From Bathynomus jamesi (lineage: Eukaryota; Arthropoda; Malacostraca; Isopoda; Cirolanidae): a DNA stretch of 64,000 bases. This document shows positions 21,465 through 32,323 of this stretch, piece after piece. Positions within the stretch are counted from its first letter, which is position 1. Every line of letters starts with the position of its first letter. The DNA lies in the NCBI GenBank assembly GCA_023014485.1, contig JAJOZX010002713.1:124001-188000 (forward strand), read 5' to 3'. The position numbers and the translations under genes were made by a program. Under the pieces are notes generated by a model. It did not search any database and was not told the origin of the DNA. It worked only from the letters and a program-made list of their open reading frames with translations.

Positions 21465-22216
21465 CAGTGGCGGCTCGTGGCTTTCAGTTATGGGGATGCT
21501 GCCTCAGAAATTGCGAACAATTGTCGATTATATATATATATGAGAGAGAGAGAGAAAGTCGAATAGATAAATAGATAACTACTCACTACTCACTACTCAG
21601 TCATAAAAATAAGTAAAATAGTATCATAAAATCAATTATAGGGTACTTACGCTTAACGGGTAATTTCGAATTTGCCAAAAATTTATTTATAAACAAATTC
21701 CATTCTTCTGTTTTTATTCTAAGCGAAAAAATATTCTAAGAAATGAAAGCTATATATTGTAAATAATCCAATTATTATATAATTAACTTCAATATCACGA
21801 CAAAAAATAAATGATAACGAATCATTGATAAATGCAATTCGGAAATTAAATTTCGAATTAGCAACACAACCCACGTCAAACAAACAAATCGGCACTGCTC
21901 TGTCCACAGTACTTTAGATCCTCTTAAACCCGCGATTCTGACTCGCTCTTCGTACGTCCGCCACCGAGGTTTCAAGCGTTTCGAACAAAATCTGGAACTG
22001 TTAAGTACGCTGTTCCACGGGAAGGCTGAAGCTACTTTCGTGATTCATTCGTTCGGCATTGAAATAGTTTAAGGAAAAAAGGATATAATCTGATTTAAAA
22101 ACTCAAAGTTCATTGAAAAAAAAAATCAGAGAGGCTATTTTAAATATTTAAATATAAAGATCATAAGATCATGGGGGTGCTGCAGTTCCGCAGTACCTAC
22201 CGACGAGCTGCCCCTG
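21465..22216. mobile_element. Miniature hAT nested in the hAT
   Basis: 752 bp, ends CAGTGGCGGCTCGT and, inverted, CAGGGGCAGCTCGT. Flanks GTAATACT (21457-21464) and GTAATGCT (22217-22224) match at 7 of 8 positions, as an aged target duplication. Contains a short TATA run followed by GAGA repeats near 21535. No coding capacity seen. Confidence 0.8.
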
Positions 22217-22409
22217 GTAATGCTCATAGTTTTCTGCTTTTTTAGGAGTCGTGTTTGCACTTACCCCCCCCCCCCCCCCCAAATAATAATAACAATAATC
22301 ACAGACAATTTGTTCAGTTAATGTATTTCAAGTCATAATAGTCCATGTTTGTTATGTATGTTCCTGCTTTATACCTTTTGATTTTAAAATTTTGCAGAAA
22401 ACATCCACT

Positions 22410-24967
22410 ATGAAGCGAAATCGACCCAGTGGATTCCAACAAAGAAAAATGAAGAAGGCAAGAGAAGAGGTGGCTTAGGCAATGTCCGGATCAATTTTGA
22501 AGTATGTGACGCTTCAACATCAAGTGCAATAGGAGAAAGTCCTGAAGATATTTAGCCTGGTGAATCTGAAGGGCAAATACAAGAGGCATCTTCACAAGAG
22601 GATTCAAATGAGAGAGAGCAAGGATTGGAGGATGGCAATTCATCTTCTAAAAGCAGTGAAACTGATGAAGAGGAAGGAGACGCCAGCAGAAGTCCACACC
22701 AACAGGAGGAAGACTGATGAAGAAGAGGAGACGGATAGATTTTCAATTTATTCTGATGTCGCTGCTTGGCTAATCCCGGTTCCAAATGACTTGAGAGTTG
22801 ATCTTATTAAGAGGGGAAGTAAACCCTTCCAAAATAGGGATGGACCTTTTAGTGCAGTTCAAAGACAAGGAGAGAAATCCAAAGAGAAGAGTCGACAGCT
22901 GACCACTGCATGGTTCTATAAGGCTCTGCCAAATGGCGAGAAAGTTTTGAGAACAGGGATGGTTTACTCTCCATCAAAAGAAAGTTTGTTTTGTTTTGGC
23001 TGCAGACTGTTTGCTCTTGATGACAAAGGAATTGGAACATCCAGCTTTGTCACTGAGTTTCAAGCATGGTGGAGCTAAACCCAAAGGTGTCTGACCATGA
23101 GGCTTCTGAGCAGCATCTCTCATGCCTGGAGAAATGGAAGACCTTGGGAGCAGGGTTGAAGCTTCAAAAAACCATTGATCAAGTTCATCAAACAACAATG
23201 GATAAGGAGAGAAAGAAATGGAGGGATATTTTACATCGCCTCTTGGACGTAACCTTGTTTCTGGCTCACCAGAATCTTCCTTTTAGTGGTCACAAAGAGG
23301 ACATGTCATCAGCAAACAAAGGAAACTTCATGGAATTGGTAGAGTTGCTGTCAAGTTATGATTCAGTTTTGAAAGAACGTTTTGTAAGGATTAAGCATTC
23401 TATTCCATCTGGGAGGAGAGTGGCTTCGTATTTATCTCCAAAGCTTCAGAATGAGTTCATTTGCCTTTTGGGGAATTACGTCAAAGAGAAAATAGTGGCT
23501 GATATCAAAAAAGCAAAGTATTTTGGGATTCTTTTTGACAGCACCCCTGATGTGTCCCACACTGATCAGATGTGTGAAGTGATCAGATACGTCCATATTG
23601 AATGTGACAAAGTTGAAGTAAAAGAATCATTCTTGGGCTTTTTCTCTATTGCCGGAAAGACTGCTGCTGAGCTCACAGGAGATATCCTGAGACATCTGGA
23701 GAGAGATGGGATATGACAACGCCGCAACTATGGCTGGGATTCATGGTGGTGTTCGGTCAAAGATCAGAGAGATTAATCCCAAGGCTTTGTTTGTGACTTG
23801 TGCAAATCATTCTCTGAACCTTTGCGGAGTGCACTCATTTGGAAGCGTTTCTTCATGTGCGACTTTTTTTTTAACCTTGAAGAGTCTATTCCTTCTTTTC
23901 AGTCTCAACTCATCGATGGGAAGTGTTGATGGAGAATGTAGGCATGACAGTCAAAAGACTTTCCCAGACAAGATGGAGTGCTCATTATGACGCTGTGAAA
24001 CCAGTGAAGGTAAATTTTGAAAAGCTGACCTCAACCCTTGAAGTACTTTGCGATCCCAAAGAAAATGTGGACACAATAGAATCAGCTCAGATTTTGCTGT
24101 CTGCTGTATGTGATTTCTCTTTTTTGAGTTACCTTTCTTTCTGGTGTGAAGACCTGGAAGAAATTAATCTCACACAAAAGTATTTGCAAACAGAGGGAAT
24201 CAGCCATGAAAACTGCATTGTGAAGCTCCAAGCTCTAAAACTGTTTCTTGAAGATCAGCGCAATGAAATTGTGGAGAGGGCCATTCATTATGCAACTACA
24301 AAGTGTGAGGAAATGGACAGTTCTATGGAGAGAAGAGGGGGAGTAAAGCTCCGAAAAAGGATGCCAGGAGAGTTGGCAAAGGATGCTGGTCTCACATTGC
24401 CAGAGGAAGTAAAAAAGGCTATGTTTGAATGTCTTGATCGCTTTCATCAATAATTGGAGACTCGTTCTAAGGAAATGGATCAAATTCTGTCAATCTTCGC
24501 TGTTATTCAGCCAAACACTTTGGTTGTTGCAACAGAAGAAGAACTTCGGAAGTATATTCCAAATTTGACTCAGATTTTCTGATGAATTCTCTGATGAAGA
24601 TATCAGCGTGGAAATTGGACGACTTCGGAGGCATTTGGAAGCTGCCAAAATCAGCGCTGAAGAGGCAAAGAAATGGACATCATTGCAGTTTCTAGAGTTT
24701 ATTATGAAATGGGATTTTTATGAGTCTTTGCCAAGCTTGTCACTGTGTTTGAGATTCTTTTTGACTGTCTGTGTGTCTATTGTTTCATGTGAAAGAGGTT
24801 TTTCCAAATTGAAATTAATAAAAAATTTCTTTCGCTCGACCATGAGTCAGACAAGATCGACAAATCTGGCTTTACTTTCAATTGAACATGAATATGCAAA
24901 GAAGGTGAATTTTGATGAGGTCATTGATCAATTTGCAGAAATTAAGGCTCGAAAGCAGAGACTGTGA
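22410..24967 (+). pseudogene. hAT transposase (ZMYM1-like type)
   Basis: ATG 22410 follows a good acceptor (ATTTTGCAG, ends 22397). Parts: basic N-terminus MKRNRPSGFQQRKMKKAREE; a TTF-type zinc finger region, RQLTTAWFYKALPNG through LFCFGCRLF; catalytic-fold motifs FGILFDSTPDVSHTDQM, GYDNAATMAG and FVTCANHSLNLCGV (CxxH); and the C-terminal dimerisation block SIVSCERGFSKLKLIKNFFR ending KARKQRL-stop. Breaks: shifts near 22465, 23062 and 23880-23925, a short deletion before GYDNA at about 23713, and a stop near 24452. Once it would have cut and pasted the 21083-25290 element. Confidence 0.85.
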
Positions 24968-25040
24968 ATCCTCTCTATTTATCTTTGAAGAATAGGCTGA
25001 GGCTCAACCTATTCTTCAAAGGTAAATAGAGAGGATTCAC
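24964..25040. repeat. 38-bp inverted repeat at the transposase stop codon
   Basis: Arms 24964-25001 and 25003-25040 are reverse complements with two mismatches (GTGAATCCTCTCTATTTA / TAAATAGAGAGGATTCAC). The hAT stop codon TGA lies in the left arm. The right arm looks like a templated inverted duplication of the coding end. Confidence 0.85.
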
Positions 25041-26484
25041 GCTCAGCCGCTGAGCGTTGAGACTGAATTTCCTGTTTTTTGTATAAAATAAAATGCAGTA
25101 TTACCTGTTCACTGAATTTTTAATGTCCTGCATTTTTCTTATTTCCAATTTGCTTATGACAGTACTGTACTGTTTAAAAATCTACTTGCAAACATAATAT
25201 ATTTTTCTGTGTTTAAATTTTAAAATTATTTATGGGGGGTGCCAAAGGAAGGATCCGCCCCGGGTGCCAAATACTTTAGGTACGCCCCTGGATGTTAGAA
25301 ACTGCCACTGAGCTGGAGATCAACCCAAACTTCACGAGGATCGCTGTTGGTCCTTCCCTACCCCATCTCAGTCAGGAGGTAGTCAAGGACCTCAGCACAG
25401 ACCAATCATATGGCTATAGAATCATCACTGCCGTCAGATCGGGAAAGGTACCTCAGAGTCAATCTCTCCTGGAGATTGGGCCAGTCTGTCACAGTAGCTG
25501 GGTCACCACGGCTCTAAGGTTCTGCAGATTGTGGATTTCCAAACATGGGCTGAAGGGTAGGAACCTAAAGAATCTGAGGATAATTGTGGAATTCATAGTG
25601 GGAGTCTACATGCCAAACTGGTTCAACATCAAGTTAAATCACAGCTGGGTGGAGGGTCTCAGGCATGTACTGTACCAGCTGGAGCTGCTCAGAAATAAGA
25701 AGAGGGAGGTGATAGGAATAGTGATGCCTACATTGAAGAGATCAGCCTGGTATGCACACTCTGAGGCTGTGCTCCAGGCCATGCTGTGCAGTGAGGTAGA
25801 GGAGGAGAGGAGGGAGCAGTGAAAGAAGATACTGGAAATCAGAGGTGAAGGAGATGAGGACACACAAGTAGGAGACTGCAGTGTCAGACCCAGGAAGACT
25901 CCTGACATCATCCCAGATGCCACCAAACTCTCGGAGCTTATTGACTGGAACTCTGGCGTTACTGAGTCTCCTCTGACCTGCTCCCTCACCACTGCTGCAA
26001 TGAAGGAGTTTCTGGATAGACCAATGGAAGTTCCTGCATGGCCCTCACACACACAGTCAGTAGAGAGCTGTGTAAGGATGACAACTGAAACAGCACAACA
26101 TGTTTACTCACAAGAGAGGAGGGAGGCGTACATCAGTGGCCAGTAGGGAGCTCATGTCCAGGAACAAGAGCAAGGCAGACATGGCATCCTTGACAAAGTT
26201 CAAGAAACCTATCTATATTTTTAAGTTTTAATATTGAAATACAATAAAAATGTCTTTAATTGTATGTAATGTATGTAAAATGTAGTTATATACAATAAAA
26301 AAAATACTTGCAAAAATTGCTGATTTTTCGTAAACTTCAACTTCAAATATAAGTAGCTAGGAGTGGTCAAATCTGGATTTTAAAGCCATATTTCGATTTA
26401 ACACATAAAAATGCATCATTTGGTCACTAGCAGTCTTTGAAAATCTAAAGATTTCGCTTTGCTCCCTAAAATTGACACACCCTA

Positions 26485-27561
26485 CTACGGTAGTGACCAT
26501 TTCCCGGTTCAACTCACGCTAAATTGGCCCGACCAGACCGTTCGTGTACCGAAAAATTGGATTATTGCCAAAGCTAACTGGTGTCGCTTCCACGATAATA
26601 CATCTAGAACCCTTACGAATGCCCACTTTCCATCCTCCTACGAGTGCCTCACATACTTCGAATCAGTCGTTGTAGCGGCTGCGTGCACTAGCATCCCACG
26701 ATCCTCCGCCTATCCCAGCACCCGACGGGTACCTTGGTGGACCCCCCAGAGTGCACGGAAGCCATACGCGCCAAGAAGAAGGCTACTCGACGCTTCTACC
26801 GTACACGACTCCCAATCTATCACACGGAGATGCAGCAGGCCAGGGCCATCGCCCGTCGTACGATGAAGAGAGCGCGCCGAGCTTCTTGGCGTGCCTTTGT
26901 GTCCAGCGTCACCACCACCACACCTTCGGCTACCATCTGAAAGAAGGTACGGGGTGTCGAGAGGCGACATGTCCCCTCCCGATATCCGGTCCTCCGGACT
27001 AATGACGGACTTCTATACAAGCCCAAATCGGTAGCAAACCACCTAGCTTCTACTTTCGCCGCCGTTTCTCCCTCCGCGGACAGTTCCCTCGTACCCGCCC
27101 CTAACAATAGCTCCTCTTCACTGTCCCAAGACAGCACCAACAATCGGTTGTTCACCATGCGTGAACTACAGGCGGCACTGACCTCACGACGATCCCCTTG
27201 CCCCGGCCCGGATGGTATCCCGTACAGCATGATCCAGCACATCCACCCTACCTTACAAATTTTCCTACTGGACCTGCACAACCGCATATGGATAGAGGGC
27301 ACCTTCCCCTCCCTGTGGAGGGAGGCCCATGTAATCCCCATCCCCAAACCTGGTAAAGATTCCCTCGATCCCACAAACTACAGACCTATCGCCCTAACGT
27401 GTTGTGCCTGCAAAATTTTAGAAAAAATGGTCGCTACGCGACTATCCTTCCTCCTCGAAAATAGTGATTCCTTCCCAGCTACCCAGTCCGGCTTCAGATA
27501 ATTCCGCTCCACTACTGATCCCCTCCTCCTCAACCGAGACATACAGAAAGCCTTCGACACA
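26485..27561 (+). pseudogene. LINE B copy 2: endonuclease end and reverse transcriptase start
   Basis: Continues DHFPVQLTLNWPDQTVRVP, then a linker with ARAIARRTMKRARRASWR, and reverse transcriptase blocks PCPGPDGIPYSMIQHIHPT, HVIPIPKPGKD, NYRPIALTCCACKILEKMV and SGFR. Frameshifts near 26735 and 27140, and a stop after SGFR at 27499. It is cut in DIQKAF by the hAT-like insert at 27562. Confidence 0.8.
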
Positions 27562-28069
27562 GGCCCAGATTAAGGGTATGGAGGGCCTGAGGCTAATGGG
27601 AAGGAAGGGCCTAAATATATGCAACATAAATTCATAATCCGTAATAGCACATACATTAATGATTAATCACACAAACTATGACAATTTGACAAATGAAGGC
27701 GAAAAAATCTCGAAGCACTTATGGAACTGCCAGAAATAACTATTGATTACAAATCTATAGACACATAACCTAATTGTTAAGTTGTGGGTCATAAATCATA
27801 AATCATCATAAATTTAATACTTAGTGTTATTTTTGTAATCCAAAGTAGGTAGTCACTTTATATAGGTACTATCACCATTTGTAATTGTATAAACTACATT
27901 CAAATAACTGTCAGAAATCGACCACAATTTATTTAAAAAATCAATGAATACTAAAATAATGTTGGTAATTCAAATGAGAATGTGTACTGGAAAAATTTAC
28001 CAGTATGACTTAGCAAGACCAACTTTATTGCTCAGTTCAAAAACAAATTTTGTTCGTTCTCCATTCATT

Positions 28070-28106
28070 TTTACGTTTTCTATGAATGATTCATAGAAAA
28101 CGTAAA
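28070..28106. repeat. Perfect 18-bp palindrome
   Basis: Arms TTTACGTTTTCTATGAAT and its exact reverse complement are separated by one base (28088). Confidence 0.9.
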
Positions 28107-28359
28107 TATGGCTGCTGGAGTGCCCATTGCCCATGGTACTCAATTGTGGACCAGGATTCTAATGTCTCAACTCTTTCATAATTGTCAACATCACTTTTAT
28201 AATCTTTTATCTCAAAAATATGCACACCAAGGAACGTGAAGTGTATGTATCAAGTTGCTATGCAATGTTCTTCCTATGAAATAACCAATGCAAACATGAG
28301 CCAAACAAAAAATCAACTTACCTCTAAGATTTCATCTTTTGTTTATACTTTCCTGTCTT

Positions 28360-28428
28360 CAGGGCTACCAACCGAAAAGAGTATGTGTTACAACTTGTAA
28401 CACATACTCTTTTCGGTTGGTAGCCCTG
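28360..28428. repeat. Perfect 34-bp palindrome with hAT-like ends
   Basis: Arms 28360-28393 and 28395-28428 are exact reverse complements with a single spacer base. The outer ends read CAGGGCTACCAACCG, itself like a hAT terminal repeat, so this may be two fused ends of an element with no interior. No target duplication was seen. Confidence 0.9.
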
Positions 28429-28504
28429 AACAAAATTGAAGGGCCTAAAAAAATTGAGGGCCTAAGGCTATAGCCTTATTAGCCTATGGGTTAATCCGGC
28501 CCTG

Positions 28505-28923
28505 CTTTGAGAGTGGACAGTTCGTCAAATCAAGTTTTTTTTAATACAGAAGGCCTACGACACCGCCCGTCGGAAAATAATTCTCAGTCAGCTCGAAAAT
28601 CTGGGTCTCGTCGGAGCCCTGCCGACCTTCATCAGGGGCTTCCTCTCTTCCCGAACCTTTAAAGTTCGGGTGGGCCCAGTCGTCTCAGACACCTTCGTGC
28701 AGGAGGACAGGGTCCCACAAGGAAGCATCCTCAGTGCTCTATGCTTTTCCATAGTAATGAACACAGTCTCAAAATGCCTTCCACCCACCATCCGTTCTTA
28801 CATCTACGCGCGTGACTTCGCGATCTACTTCACGGGGAGGGAGCCGTCCGTCGTTCAACGAAAAATCAGCTCGCCATCTATCCGGTGGAAAGGGGGGCGA
28901 CATCGGTGGGGTTCCTCCTCTTG
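28505..28923 (+). pseudogene. LINE B copy 2: reverse transcriptase core with mutated YADD
   Basis: Resumes FESGQFVK, then QLENLGLVGALPTFIRGFL, VSDTFVQEDRVPQGSILSAL (the PQGS block) and the catalytic strand, which reads YIYARDFAIYF where YADDFAIYF is expected: the first aspartate is arginine (GCG CGT GAC). A frame change lies near 28535. It ends in a deletion before the thumb region. Inactive as polymerase. Confidence 0.8.
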
Positions 28924-30180
28924 AGGTTGTACCCTCCACGCGTTTTCTGGACATGATTCTGGACCGACGGCTCAACTGGGTTCCCCATCTCAAACACCTG
29001 AAGCAATCCACCTAACGTCCCCTCTCTCTCCTAGATCACCTCTCCCAACCACATGGGGCGCAGACCGACGCTCTCTCCTTCACCTTTACACTTCCATGGT
29101 CCAGTCGAAGCTGGACTATGGCAGTGTCGTATACGGCTCAGCCTCCAACGCCTGCCTCCGTATCTTGGACCCGGTACTGAATACAGGCCTCCCCGCCTCA
29201 CCACCGGTGCCTTCCGCTCTTCCCCATTCTCCAAGGGGAATGCAATTACCTCTCTCTCGCCCTCGACGGGGTTCGCTCCTCATGAGGACATACCTTCGTG
29301 CGCAGAGACTATCCTCTTCGCTTCTAGCGCGGCGATTTCTGAACTCCCACCACCGGGACGAAGCTGGCACTTTACGGAAGCGGCCCACTCTTTCCTGGAC
29401 CTTTCCAACATGCCCGTCCCCTCAGTTATCCCCATCTCGTACAACATCCACCCTCCCTGGCTCCTTACCCCTATCAAGTTTTGCAGGGATCTGTGTGCCC
29501 TACCAAAGACTACCACGATCGCTACGGTATACAGGTCACTCTTCCGACAACACGCAACCCAACACCCGGACACTGTCCCCATTTATACAGATGGTTCCCG
29601 CTCGGAGGCTGGTACGGCCGCCGCAGCGGTGATACTGACCCAGCCGCTTTTGCGAGGCGTCAGCCTGCCCCGCGAGGCCTCGGTTTTCTCAACAGAACTC
29701 TTTGCGATTATGGAGGCCCTCGACATTGTGCGCACCCACCCTGCCAGCTCCTTTGTCATTTATTCAGACTCCTAAAGCGCACTTCTCTCCCTCGAGAGAT
29801 TTAACTCCCCTCACCCGCTCGTCCGCACCATCCAGCAAACCTTCCACTTTTTAACAACTTTCCGACACAAGACAATCGCCTTCTGCCGGGTCCCAGCACA
29901 TGTCGGCATCCAGGGTAACGAGGCGGCGGACCGCACGGCAAAGATGGCCTACTTACTGCCGGCCTCCTCCCGGCCCCTACCTTTCTCCGATTTCTTCCCG
30001 ACTCTCCGCTTCCACTTCCGCTCCATCTGGCAACGGGAATGGGACCAGGCCACACACAACAAACTCCACAAGATCAAACCGCAATTAGGATACTCGGCCT
30101 CCTCATTTTACCGGTCCCGTTATAAAGAAGTGATTTTATCCCGTCTCCGCCTAGGACACAGAAGCATTACACATGATCAC
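28921..30180 (+). pseudogene. LINE B copy 2: thumb and RNase H
   Basis: LEVVPSTRFLDMILDRRLNW, then LDYGSVVYGSASNACLRILD, then RNase H: YTDGSRSEAGTAAA, STELFAIMEAL, IYSDS followed by TAA (29773-29775), and GNEAAD in the continuing frame. The stop is in the same codon as in the minus-strand copy. The element breaks off at GHRSITHDH, where the next transposon starts with TAGGCTGGG at 30181; copy 1 continues for about 390 bp more. Confidence 0.8.
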
Positions 30181-32293
30181 TAGGCTGGGTCGTTTTTTCT
30201 TGAAAATTTTTTTGGGGGAAGTTTAATTTACCTTGTATTACGAAAGTTTGTGTACCTACATAGGAAGTATCATGACAAAGTTTCAAGCTTTTATAAAATA
30301 TTTTGAGGTTCCACAAGTCACTTAAAGTTTTGGTGATTTTTTCCGATACTCCGTATAGTAAACTACAGCTCTTTGCTGACTTGTCATGATAGTTTACAAG
30401 GCAAATCACCCAGAATTCACCACGAGGAGGTGGCTGTCTGTCGAATTCCACACCATGCCCAGCACAACCTCCCTTCCATTAGTTTTACATGTTGTTTATT
30501 GACATTTGTATTCCCATTTTGACTCAAATGTAGGCATGTTTGATCTTGAAGCAATTCTTGCCTTTATAAAACCATTTCTATTTTCCTGGCCATAGACAGA
30601 AGCTGATGCTTCTGTTACAAGTTTGACATGTCTTTCCACACCTTGTGAATGACATGGGTACTTTTTCAATAGAGGGTTAGTTTCATCACCCCTTACGATA
30701 AGCTCTAACTGGGTGTTTGTCAAGCTTTTTGTCAGAGGTGGTTTATGTCTTGGGTAGTCTCCAAATCGAATTAAATCTGTGTAGTCTCTTGCCAAGAAAT
30801 TAATTTTAGACCGTCTAAATTCTCTAATGCCCGAGGACACACTTTCCCTGGCTAAGAGAATGCGCCGGAAAGCTAACTCTCTCATCACTTACCTTTCATC
30901 AAATAACATCGACCAATAAAGTTTCTGGGTGAGCAAAATATGCCCCTCTTTCAATAACAGGATCAATGACTGCCTTAAGATCATCAGATAGGTATCTTGA
31001 ACTAGATATCATAAACCAGAGGTGCCTCAGTCCCTGGTAATAGAAGGATTTCGCTTTATATTAAACCACGTTGGGGCATAAACGCGAACAATGAATTCGG
31101 TCAGAGTTTTCAAGTTTTCTGACGGCTTTTTGGTCGCAACATAAAGTCTAACTATCCTGTTGGCTGTCGTAAGCCATCTGGCATGGTTCAAAGAACCTGG
31201 CTTGCGGTTTTCAAGGTTTTGGGAACATTGGCCTTCTATGACTGCATTACAAATTTCCATGAGATACTTTTGATCTTGGCTTAGATCGAGATCCCCTGGA
31301 ATAGAAGGTATATTACTTGATTTGATTGCTTCAAACTTGATAACTGGCACGCAGTAAGACTTGGCAACATTTCCAGCAAGGGCTTTTGGTCCTTTGGTTT
31401 TACCATCCAAATAATTAAACAAATGGCGGAGAGGTAGCTCATTGGTATGCAGCAAACGCACGAACCAATGAAAAGGAGTATTGTAGTGTACCTCTAGTTG
31501 CCTGATAACTCCATTATGTATGCCAATGTTTACATTGGTTCCATTACATCCAATAACCTTCAGATTGTCTACCTTAATATTGTTACTGTTAAGAAACTTT
31601 ATCACTCCCTTAGAAATGTTAGTTGAATTTTCAGTCACAGGAGTGAAGTGCCCAAGATATTTTGATTCTGGTTCAGCTAGAAGCGTGATGTGTTCCTCAG
31701 TAATTGTTATCCTGTAGTACCTCCCATCCTTACAGATATTTGCTTTAGTTAAGTCCTTTCTTCCATCAAAATACAATGTTTCAATACTTTCTTCACTTGA
31801 TTTACTCAACTCCTCTCTGATCTTCTTTCTCTGCCGTCTCACCTTATTCTTATCCACAACATTGTGATAATCTTCAGAGGTAATGAGACCAAAATCTTCC
31901 AGAACAGCAGAGGCAACGGCTGCACCAGCTCTGTCTGATATTCCGAATAGGTCACAAGTTTTTGCTAATGAAGGCAATTTGCGAGTGAGCTTATGTGCTT
32001 CACCTGATTTCTTTATACCTTCCTCAATGTGATCATCATCATCACGCTTTCTATCTGTATCTGTTGATGTGTCAGAATCAGGAATTGTATGAAAGTTATC
32101 CCAGTCCATTGGCTCTTCCCTGGAAGTGGATGGGTTATTGATATTTCCATCTTCAATGTTTTTAGAAAATCGTGCTCTTTTTTGTTCTTTACGCTCAGAT
32201 CTTATTTGCAGTTTCTTCGTTGTCTGTAAATCAATACTGCCTATTGCCATTTTTCCTGCAACTCTTTGGTCAATTAGGAAAGAACGTTCCATG
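30181..32293 (-). mobile_element. Second transposon of the unplaced type, truncated
   Basis: Its left edge, TAGGCTGGGTCGTTTTTTC, starts exactly where LINE B stops and resembles the TAGGGTGTGTC end of the 18656-26484 element. It encodes a related transposase on the minus strand. The right end is not found: at 32294 a short LINE B-like fragment takes over, so there is no target duplication to check. Confidence 0.6.
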
Positions 32294-32316
32294 GTAGGGT
32301 GGATGTGCTGGATCAT
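30496..32316 (-). pseudogene. Transposase related to the 19226-26231 protein
   Basis: The open part 31027-32316 (429 codons) carries ETLYFDGRKDLTKANI, VIGCNGTNVNIGIHNGVIRQ, WFVRLLHTNELPLRHLF, YLDGKTKGPKALAGNV and NHARWLTTANRIVRLYVATK; each matches the other element's FDGKRDDT, GGDSTNVNTG, CDLHTEGLSLRHL and LDGKTLSNNKW in order. After a break near 31027 it continues LRHLWFMISSSRYLSDDL and, at 30496-30888, PCHSQGVERHVKLVTEAS, matching PSHTQSVESCVRMTTE. The CxxH cysteine is arginine here and the second motif aspartate is asparagine. The start MIQHIHPT comes from a LINE B-like fragment. Confidence 0.72.
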
Positions 32317-32323
32317 CCTGTAA
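32294..32323 (-). repeat. 30-bp LINE B-like fragment at the transposase start
   Basis: TACAGGATGATCCAGCACAT and the next ten bases match LINE B copy 2 near 27229-27258 with one mismatch. It supplies the first codons (MIQHIHPT) of the 429-codon frame, and with the upstream T-run it looks like a splice acceptor (TTTTCCTTACAG). Confidence 0.7.

Larger units (their letters stand above)
21083..25290 (+). mobile_element. Full-length hAT transposon
   Basis: 4,208 bp with the perfect 8-bp duplication GATGTTAG (21075-21082, 25291-25298). Ends CAGTGGCGTACTAAAGGGGG and, inverted, CAGGGGCGTACCTAAAG. Deletion rejoins the host frame as L-R-K-M-L-E-T-A-T-E-L. It encodes a ZMYM1-like hAT transposase at 22410-24967 and contains a second, miniature hAT at 21465-22216. 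A run of 17 or so C bases lies at 22265-22280. Confidence 0.92.
19226..26231 (+). pseudogene. Transposase of the unplaced transposon
   Basis: Begins at ATG 19226 after a plausible acceptor (TTCTTTTGTTCACAG, ends 19216), has a TGA at 19259, and runs with the inserts removed for about 800 codons to TAA 26229-26231. Visible parts: DLMRYGLLRREMSEEDRRNY; a cysteine group CHCVIRSCSELGCNSLC; an acidic/basic coil (19800-20040); CIFFDGKRDDT; AIGGDSTNVNTG; WIVCDLHTEGLSLRHLV (a CxxH motif); ALDGKTLSNNKWSGPL; WSHTQ-type block PSHTQSVESCVRMTTE. The FDG...GGD...CxxH order recalls the D, D and CxxH of hAT enzymes. Frameshifts near 19905, 20917 and 26145; another TGA at 25820. Confidence 0.75.
18656..26484 (+). 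mobile_element. Unplaced TIR transposon, hAT-like transposase, carries nested hATs
   Basis: 19-bp perfect terminal repeats, TAGGGTGTGTCAATTTTAG and its reverse complement, flanked by the 9-bp duplication CTACGGTAG (18647-18655, 26485-26493). Removal restores the LINE B endonuclease. The interior holds one long broken transposase (19226-26231) plus two inserts, 20329-20693 and 21083-25290; without them the element is about 3.25 kb. The transposase resembles hAT enzymes in layout, but I cannot place it in a named superfamily. An 8-bp duplication with one extra terminal base is an alternative reading. Confidence 0.85.
27562..28504. mobile_element. Non-coding hAT-type element with internal palindromes
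   Basis: 943 bp. Ends CAGGCCCAGATTAAGGG and, inverted, CAGGGCCGGATTAACCC are hAT-type. Flanks CTTCGACA (27554-27561) and CTTTGAGA (28505-28512) match at 6 of 8, read as a decayed duplication because both fit the AF(D/E) codons of the reverse transcriptase. AT-rich; carries two perfect palindromes. Confidence 0.75.

Noticed and set aside
27541..28560. 20-bp imperfect direct repeat ATACAGAAAGCCTTCGACAC / ATACAGAAGGCCTACGACAC around the hAT-like insert, looking like a long target duplication
   Set aside because: The two copies are different conserved blocks (IQKAF and IQKAYD) of the same reverse transcriptase; the 8-bp flanks inside fit the hAT boundary better.
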